Origin: Spirochaetota bacterium
GTDB lineage: Bacteria > Spirochaetota > UBA4802 > UBA5550
Reading direction: 5' to 3'
NCBI GenBank assembly: GCA_016929135.1
Contig: JAFGJK010000149.1
Location: forward strand, 1-58,780
Length of the DNA stretch: 58,780 bases
Made by a program: the position numbers and the translations under genes. Below are positions 54,132 to 58,780 of this stretch, in pieces. The notes beneath the pieces are model-generated. The model was not told the origin of the DNA. It was given only the letters and a program-made list of their open reading frames with translations, and made no database searches. Positions within the stretch are counted from its first letter, which is position 1; the number at the start of each line of letters is the position of its first letter.

Positions 54132-54161
54132 ATTTAGCATTGCTATTATTTTATATGTCAA
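54132..54161 (-). promoter_or_regulatory. Promoter of carB
   Basis: A perfect TTGACA (54156-54161) with CTAAAT (54132-54137) 18 bases on, about 30 bases upstream of carB on the minus strand. Confidence 0.5.
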
Positions 54162-54269
54162 TACTAAATTTCCCGTTCCTTTCCGCAATCCCCTTTTCAC
54201 CCGGTCACTACATTGTATTCAATGCCGCACCTGGCCGAAGCCAATTTCCATATCCGGTTGAATAATGAC

Positions 54270-54298
54270 TTTACAACAAAACCCCGGGACGGTAGCAT
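54270..54298 (+). promoter_or_regulatory. Promoter of the papain-like lipoprotein gene
   Basis: TTTACA (54270-54275, five of six) and TAGCAT (54293-54298, four of six) with a 17-base spacer, about 38 bases before the ATG at 54337. Confidence 0.45.
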
Positions 54299-54304
54299 CC
54301 GGGG
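54282..54304 (-). terminator. Terminator-like hairpin upstream of carB
   Basis: CCCCGG pairs with CCGGGG on the minus strand and is followed by TTTTGTTGT. It stands about 180 bases before carB, upstream of the listed carB promoter, and overlaps the -10 of the opposite gene. It would matter for carB only if a more distal promoter exists. Confidence 0.3.
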
Positions 54305-54336
54305 AATCTAAAACCTGAGGATTCGGGGGGATCATA

Positions 54337-55917
54337 ATGGTGAGACGCGGAGCGATGGCACTGAGCACACTGGCCTGTATGGCGATGCTCTCTTGCATCA
54401 GCATGGTGAGCGAGCGTTCAGATATTGGCCGGTCGATCGGCACCCTGTCGCCGGAGGAGGTCCGTGAGAAGACGATACAGGATTACCGGTCGATTCTGCG
54501 CCACCACGAGGGGCTCGAGGGGATTCATGCGTTCATGAAGGCGCGCCGTGACATCTTCCGGCGTCCCAGCGAGAACAACCGAAGCATTCTCAACAGCGAT
54601 GAGCGGGACATCGTCCTGGGACTGTGGCGCTCCATGCTGGACTACTTCATGGCCCTGGATTCGCTGCGGCGCTATCATGCACGCTATTATCTCGCGGGGG
54701 ACCGGGACCTCCAGTATTCTTCTTTCCTCTGCTATCTCTCATCATTCGTGACCCAGTACCGGTACGCGCTGGAATTTCTCAGCATTACCGAAAGGGATCG
54801 CTCCTTTGAGAAGATACTGAACGAGCCGCTGCCGGAGATCGGCCTGGGGAAGGACAGCTATGCCCAGTTCAAGTTCCGCTATCTCAACGTGGCTGCGGCG
54901 ACCGAGTTCGCCTCGCTGCACCTTCTGTACAAGGGATACAGGATCGAGGGGTATCGCCCTGCGGTGGGCCCGGTGAACGGCGACATCCGCCGCATCTGGG
55001 GATTCGGCAAGGGGAAGGGAATCGCCATGACGGCCGCGAATGCCCTGGCCCTGACAAGGAAATCGGCCGAGGTGGCCTTATTCCCGGTGCAGAGCGGTGT
55101 GGCGGAATGGATGGGGGATACCAAGGTGTGGCGGCTCTCAAGGTCCCTCATCTCCCGAGGCCAGTTGGAGGAACTGATGCCGAGACTTGAGCCGGGTGAC
55201 ATCCTTATGGAGAGGAGGGAGTGGTACCTCTCGAACATCGGGCTTCCCGGATTCTGGCCCCATGCCGCCCTCTACATCGGCACTGCCGATGAGAGGAGGC
55301 GTTTTTTCGATGATCCGGGCGTGCGGGAATGGCTGGAACAGCGGGGTGTGGCCGGCGGCGACATCGAGACCCTGCTGGAAAAGCGGTATCCGGCGGCATA
55401 CCGCGAGTTTCTGACGAACGACGCCTCCGGCCATCCCCACCGGGTGATCGAAGCGATGAGCGAGGGGGTACTCTTCACATCGCTTGAACATTCCGGCGAC
55501 TGCGATGCACTGGCGGTGCTGCGGCCAAGGCTCACGAAGGCAGAGCGGGCCGAGGCGATCCTCACCGCCTTCTCGTACCAGGGACGACCCTATGATTTCA
55601 ACTTCGATTTCATGACCGACAGGACCATTGTCTGTACCGAGCTCATCTATAAGTCCTACCAGCCCAGGGGGGGATTCCGTGGGATTCCCCTGATGCTCAT
55701 CACCATGATGGGCCGGAGGGTGCTGCCGGCAAACGAGATCGTCCGTCAGTATGTCCTGGCGGAGGGGACCGCGCTGCAGCGGATGGACCTGGTGGCTTTT
55801 CTCGACGGAATCGAGAAAGAGGGGCGGGCCATCGAGTCGGCAGCCGGTGAATTCAGGAAGAGCTGGCAGCGACCGCGCTGGCGTCCTCTACGGAAGGGGC
55901 AGGATGTGTCCGATTGA
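54337..55917 (+). CDS. Lipoprotein with papain-like (YiiX/NlpC-P60) hydrolase domain
   Basis: 526 residues. The signal ends in AMLSC (cysteine about 20). The N-terminal 280 residues are helical, with no known fold. The C-terminal part resembles permuted papain-like YiiX/YebB or NlpC/P60 enzymes: LEPGDILMERREW, then WPHAALYIG (histidine, about 309), and VCTELIYKSYQ (cysteine, about 430). In YiiX-type proteins that histidine and cysteine form the active site. Peptidoglycan or lipid-amide hydrolysis is the usual guess. A GGGGGG site lies about seven bases before the ATG. The channel gene follows after 54 bases. Confidence 0.72.
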   Translation: MVRRGAMALSTLACMAMLSCISMVSERSDIGRSIGTLSPEEVREKTIQDYRSILRHHEGLEGIHAFMKARRDIFRRPSENNRSILNSDERDIVLGLWRSMLDYFMALDSLRRYHARYYLAGDRDLQYSSFLCYLSSFVTQYRYALEFLSITERDRSFEKILNEPLPEIGLGKDSYAQFKFRYLNVAAATEFASLHLLYKGYRIEGYRPAVGPVNGDIRRIWGFGKGKGIAMTAANALALTRKSAEVALFPVQSGVAEWMGDTKVWRLSRSLISRGQLEELMPRLEPGDILMERREWYLSNIGLPGFWPHAALYIGTADERRRFFDDPGVREWLEQRGVAGGDIETLLEKRYPAAYREFLTNDASGHPHRVIEAMSEGVLFTSLEHSGDCDALAVLRPRLTKAERAEAILTAFSYQGRPYDFNFDFMTDRTIVCTELIYKSYQPRGGFRGIPLMLITMMGRRVLPANEIVRQYVLAEGTALQRMDLVAFLDGIEKEGRAIESAAGEFRKSWQRPRWRPLRKGQDVSD

Positions 55918-55971
55918 ACGGATGCGACGTGGCTTTTGAAATAACGTGAATGGTCCACCAGGAGCAGGGAT

Positions 55972-56796
55972 ATGATGAAGCGTTACAGATTCCGGTTGAA
56001 GATCTATATCGGGGTATTTCTCATGGTCATGGCGGTGGGCATTGTCGGGTTCATGACCGTGGAGGGGAAGACCTTCTTCGATTCGCTCTATTTTACGATC
56101 GTTACCGTGGCCACCGTCGGATACGGAGACATCCATCCCACCACAACCGCCGGGGAGGCCATCGCCATCATGGTCATCCTCTTCGGGACCGGCACCTTCT
56201 TGGGGGTGATCGCCACCGCCACGGAGATGATGCTCGCGGGGAGGGATGAGAGGACGCGGCACGAGAAGCTGAACATCGTTACCGGGCTTTTTTTCAGCGA
56301 GATCGGGATGGAGCTCCTCAGGGTTGCCTCGATGAAGGACCACACCATCGACAGTATACGGGAAAAGCTCGCCGCCATGAGCAGCTGGTCCCCGGAGGAC
56401 ATCGCCTCGCTGAAGCTGTTTTTCGACGGCCATGCCTCCCGGCTCGCACCGGATGTCGCCGATTTTCAGTATCTTAAGGGGCTCCTGAAGGAGGGGAAGT
56501 ACCTGATGATCCAGCTCCTGGAGAATCCCGCGGTGGTGGAGCACGAGCTCTTCACCGATATCCTGCGCGCGGCCTTCCACCTCACCGAGGAGCTGTCGCA
56601 TCGTACGGACCTGACGGACCTTCCGCCGAGCGATCTGGAGCATCTGAAGGGGGATCTGAAGCGGGTCTACGACCTGCTGATACGGCAGTGGATCGACTAT
56701 ATGCGGTATCTCAAGCAGAACTATCCCTACCTCTTCTCCCTGGCGGTGCGGACGAATCCCTTCGTGCCGCAGCGATCCCCCTGGGTCATTCAGTAG
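55972..56796 (+). CDS. Two-TM potassium channel
   Basis: 274 residues. Two transmembrane helices (about 10-28 and 62-82) flank a pore with the filter TVGYGD (residues 48-53), a KcsA/Kch-like layout. The C-terminal 190 residues are helical and do not contain an RCK/TrkA-N nucleotide motif, so gating is not by a standard RCK. GGAG is upstream; tandem ATG codons at 55972 and 55975 are equivalent. The stop overlaps the convergent PBP4 gene by seven bases. Confidence 0.83.
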   Translation: MMKRYRFRLKIYIGVFLMVMAVGIVGFMTVEGKTFFDSLYFTIVTVATVGYGDIHPTTTAGEAIAIMVILFGTGTFLGVIATATEMMLAGRDERTRHEKLNIVTGLFFSEIGMELLRVASMKDHTIDSIREKLAAMSSWSPEDIASLKLFFDGHASRLAPDVADFQYLKGLLKEGKYLMIQLLENPAVVEHELFTDILRAAFHLTEELSHRTDLTDLPPSDLEHLKGDLKRVYDLLIRQWIDYMRYLKQNYPYLFSLAVRTNPFVPQRSPWVIQ

Positions 56797-58280
56797 CGGC
56801 TGATCCAGTATTCCAGGAACGAGTCCATGGCATCCGTCATGCGCTCGTTCCACCAGTAGGCCCTGCCACGCACCGTGCTGTCTCTGCGATCCGGCTCCCG
56901 CTCGAAGGCGGCCCGACGCTCCCTGTCGGTAATGAAGAAGGCGAAGATGAGGCGCCGCTGCGAGCTGGTGAAGAGGTATCCAGCCAGGCCGACGGCGTAG
57001 TTGATGGCGCCGATCTTCGCCCAGATGTGGAAGGCGGTCTCCGGCGCGTAGAGCCTGTCGAACATGGCCCACTCCCAGCCCGATGCCGGGAGCAGGGAGA
57101 GAAAGCTCCTCCCCTCGAAATCCCTGGTGTCGGCGTAGTGCAGCATGCCCAGCATCTGGGAGGGGGTGATCTCATTGCCGCTGGTGAGGCCGGAGCCGTT
57201 TTCAAGCCGGAGGCCGCTCCAATCGATGCCATCGACCCTGGTTTGAAGGTATCTGCTCACCACCGCTCCTGATTCACGGAGCGACAGGGGCCTTCCGGCC
57301 AGGCGCTTCGCCGTGGCCAGGAGTATCAGCTCTGCCAGGATGTTGGTGCTGTAGGTGAGGGTGATATCCGCCAGCTGGCGCAGCGGACGGCCCCGGTTCA
57401 CCACCAGGCTCCTGGCGCCGGCGGGAGTGGTGCCGGCCCTCGGCTCCTTCAGAAGGATGCCGTGGAGCCCGCAGGCCTTCCTGAACATGTGCGCCGTGAA
57501 GATACCGGGATCGTGCACCGGGAGGCGGGTGCTCCCGGCGCGGTCTTTTTCCGGCGAAAGGAGCCAGCGCTCCCTCCCGCCGGCACGTCGCACCAGCTTG
57601 AAGGGGGTGTACTTCCCCGGTGACTCCTCTGCGATGCCCGTGTCGTAGAAGGGCATATCCGGGATGATGGTGATCTTCATCAGGTCCCTGTCCTTCCTGT
57701 CAGGCTCCCACCGGGCGAGAAAGGTGTTGTACTCCATCGACAAAGCGCTGATGCCGGGGTTGTAGGAGGCGTCGTCATCCATGGTGGGGTCGATCATGTC
57801 GGTGCGGTACAGCCCGGATTCGTCGTAGCAGAAATCACCCGTCACCTCCCGCACCCCCAGTGCCCTGAGCCGTGAGGCCATATCCATAAGGTCCGCCATG
57901 GTGATGAGCGGGTCCCCGGTTCCCAGGAGATAGAGGTTTCCGGAGAGACGGCCGCCGCTGATGGTTCCGGTTGCCATAAGGGAGGTCTCGAAACGGAAGT
58001 CGGGCCCCAGTATGTCCAGGGCCGCGAGGATGGTGAGGATCTTCGTCACCGAGGCGGGGATGAAGGGGACGTCGCGGTTGTGACTCTGAATCACCTCGTT
58101 CCGCTCCGGGTCGTACACGATGTAACCCAGCCTGTCCGGGGGGATCCCCAGCCTGGTGATGAGGTCCCTGCCGTCCTCGGAGCTGTCCGGGCCCAGCGTC
58201 AGTGTCACCGGTGTGGGCTCCCGCTTGCAGCCCCACAGGAACAGGCACAGGACGATCGATATTCCGGCAATGGCGCGCAT
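56790..58280 (-). CDS. dacB: D-alanyl-D-alanine carboxypeptidase/endopeptidase, PBP4 type, lipoprotein
   Basis: Class C penicillin-binding protein (peptidase S13) of 496 residues, trimming or cutting peptide cross-links. The three motifs are SVTK (Ser77, Lys80, in PASVTK), STN in YSTNILAELIL and KIG in WAKIGAINYAVG (the KTG box with isoleucine). The lipobox LWGC (cysteine 18) makes it a lipoprotein, where E. coli PBP4 is soluble periplasmic. GGGAG lies seven bases before the ATG. It is divergent from the MutY-like gene and tail-to-tail with the channel gene. Confidence 0.88.
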   Translation of the reverse strand: MRAIAGISIVLCLFLWGCKREPTPVTLTLGPDSSEDGRDLITRLGIPPDRLGYIVYDPERNEVIQSHNRDVPFIPASVTKILTILAALDILGPDFRFETSLMATGTISGGRLSGNLYLLGTGDPLITMADLMDMASRLRALGVREVTGDFCYDESGLYRTDMIDPTMDDDASYNPGISALSMEYNTFLARWEPDRKDRDLMKITIIPDMPFYDTGIAEESPGKYTPFKLVRRAGGRERWLLSPEKDRAGSTRLPVHDPGIFTAHMFRKACGLHGILLKEPRAGTTPAGARSLVVNRGRPLRQLADITLTYSTNILAELILLATAKRLAGRPLSLRESGAVVSRYLQTRVDGIDWSGLRLENGSGLTSGNEITPSQMLGMLHYADTRDFEGRSFLSLLPASGWEWAMFDRLYAPETAFHIWAKIGAINYAVGLAGYLFTSSQRRLIFAFFITDRERRAAFEREPDRRDSTVRGRAYWWNERMTDAMDSFLEYWISRY

Positions 58281-58399
58281 CGTTCATCTCCCAGAGAGGA
58301 TATTGATGCCACCACTGTCGACCCCGAGATTCCGCTTGGCAACCACTATTTGACGATATCACACCGTGATTATGTATTGACAGGTGACCGCCGGGGGCG

Positions 58400-58780
58400 A
58401 TGCTGTGCGGCATGGCCTGGGCAGGAGAAAAGGATTACGACGGGCGGGGGGCGGTGGCGGATTTTCACTCCAGGTATGCACTGCGGGGCGGCGAAATCGA
58501 CGCCGGCGACTATTCGCTGGCGCGCTTCCGTTCGATCGTCTTCGACTACTACCGCCGTTTCGGCCGGCACGATCTTCCCTGGCGGCACACCGCGGATCCC
58601 TATCATATCGCGGTCTCCGAGATCATGCTGCAGCAGACCCAGGTGCACAGGGTGATTCCCAAATACACCGAGTTCATCGCGCGCTTCCCCGACCTGAAAT
58701 CACTCGCCTCCGCAACCCTCGCCGAGGTTCTGGAGGCCTGGAGCGGGCTGGGGTACAACCGGCGGGCCGGATACCTGCAC
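58400..58780 (+). CDS. mutY: A/G-specific adenine glycosylase (MutY-type), 5' part
   Basis: Base-excision enzyme that removes adenine opposite 8-oxoguanine. 127 residues are visible and the gene runs past the window end. The first 48 are variable; then come LPWRHTADPYHIAVSEIML, the QQTQV motif with the catalytic glutamate in SEIMLQQTQV, and WSGLGYNRRA from the helix-hairpin-helix. An in-frame TGA at 58385-58387 limits the start to 58400, 58412 or a GTG at 58454. The asparagine after GLGY (usually tyrosine in E. coli MutY) is common in shorter relatives, so a MutY paralogue is possible. A TTGACG stands at 58353-58358. Confidence 0.82.
   Translation, partial: MLCGMAWAGEKDYDGRGAVADFHSRYALRGGEIDAGDYSLARFRSIVFDYYRRFGRHDLPWRHTADPYHIAVSEIMLQQTQVHRVIPKYTEFIARFPDLKSLASATLAEVLEAWSGLGYNRRAGYLH

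Noticed and set aside
52376..54265. 629-codon open frame antisense to carB
   Set aside because: carB has every expected motif over its full length; the antisense frame is a by-product of GC-rich codon use, and its translation has no recognisable domain.

Overview
The window is one contiguous stretch of bacterial chromosome, about 58% GC by eye, with 56 protein genes, four tRNA genes and almost no non-coding space. I see no insertion sequence, phage, integron, CRISPR array or restriction/defence cassette. It reads as ordinary chromosome from a didermic bacterium. I lean towards the Spirochaetota, perhaps near the Leptospirales. The reasons are an OmpL47-type repeat surface protein, many lipoproteins with relaxed lipoboxes, several GHKL-ATPase and TPR proteins, and tRNA genes without encoded CCA. 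This placement is inference and needs a marker-gene tree.

Layout. 1-2270: 3' part of topA and a XerC/D recombinase. 2274-6121 (minus): secreted amidase, YhcC-type radical SAM protein and mnmA. 6274-6831: PilZ protein. 6873-10950 (minus): four-gene envelope operon of two TPR proteins and two small lipoproteins. 11139-12199 (minus): dCMP deaminase and a membrane-anchored protein. 12285-15933 (minus): fadA-fadN beta-oxidation operon behind a strong promoter. 16321-16495: tRNA-Cys and tRNA-Leu. 16509-18391 (minus): GHKL ATPase, LOG-family protein and a secreted protein. 18618-21461: NagZ-like lipoprotein and HemW. 21474-23435 (minus): two coupled unknown genes and an RluA-family synthase. 23552-23827: small putative haem protein. 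23874-24032: tRNA-Leu and tRNA-Gly.

24210-30094 is a proteostasis block: tig, clpP, clpX, lon. 30100-34875 (minus) holds a methyltransferase, PTS enzyme I, a divergent hexokinase, a membrane zinc-ribbon protein and a receiver-only response regulator. 34950-37061 (minus) holds a radical SAM protein and a CsgG/FlgO-like envelope protein whose signal peptide is out of frame. 37244-38516: hisI-hisG. 38543-48073 is an accessory stretch rich in envelope and signalling proteins: GHKL ATPase, OmpL47-type protein, DUF4185-like lipoprotein, metallo-beta-lactamase-fold enzyme, degenerate GHKL-like protein, histone-deacetylase-fold enzyme, rhomboid, DUF5715-like peptidase, MORN protein, cyclic-nucleotide-binding protein and pentapeptide lipoprotein. 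48140-54103 (minus): asnS, an upstream AsnS-core paralogue, and carB. 54337-58280: lipoprotein with a papain-like hydrolase fold, two-TM potassium channel and PBP4-type lipoprotein. 58400-end: 5' part of a MutY-type glycosylase.

Common themes are peptidoglycan turnover (amidase, NagZ, PBP4, DUF5715, cysteine hydrolase), quality control (Tig, ClpXP, Lon, rhomboid), and signalling through PilZ, CNB, a receiver and GHKL proteins. The observations most worth follow-up are the AsnS-core paralogue coupled to asnS, the frame-split CsgG-like gene, the tiny CXXCH/CX4CH protein, the GHKL-LOG-secreted protein operon and the degenerate GHKL-like protein.
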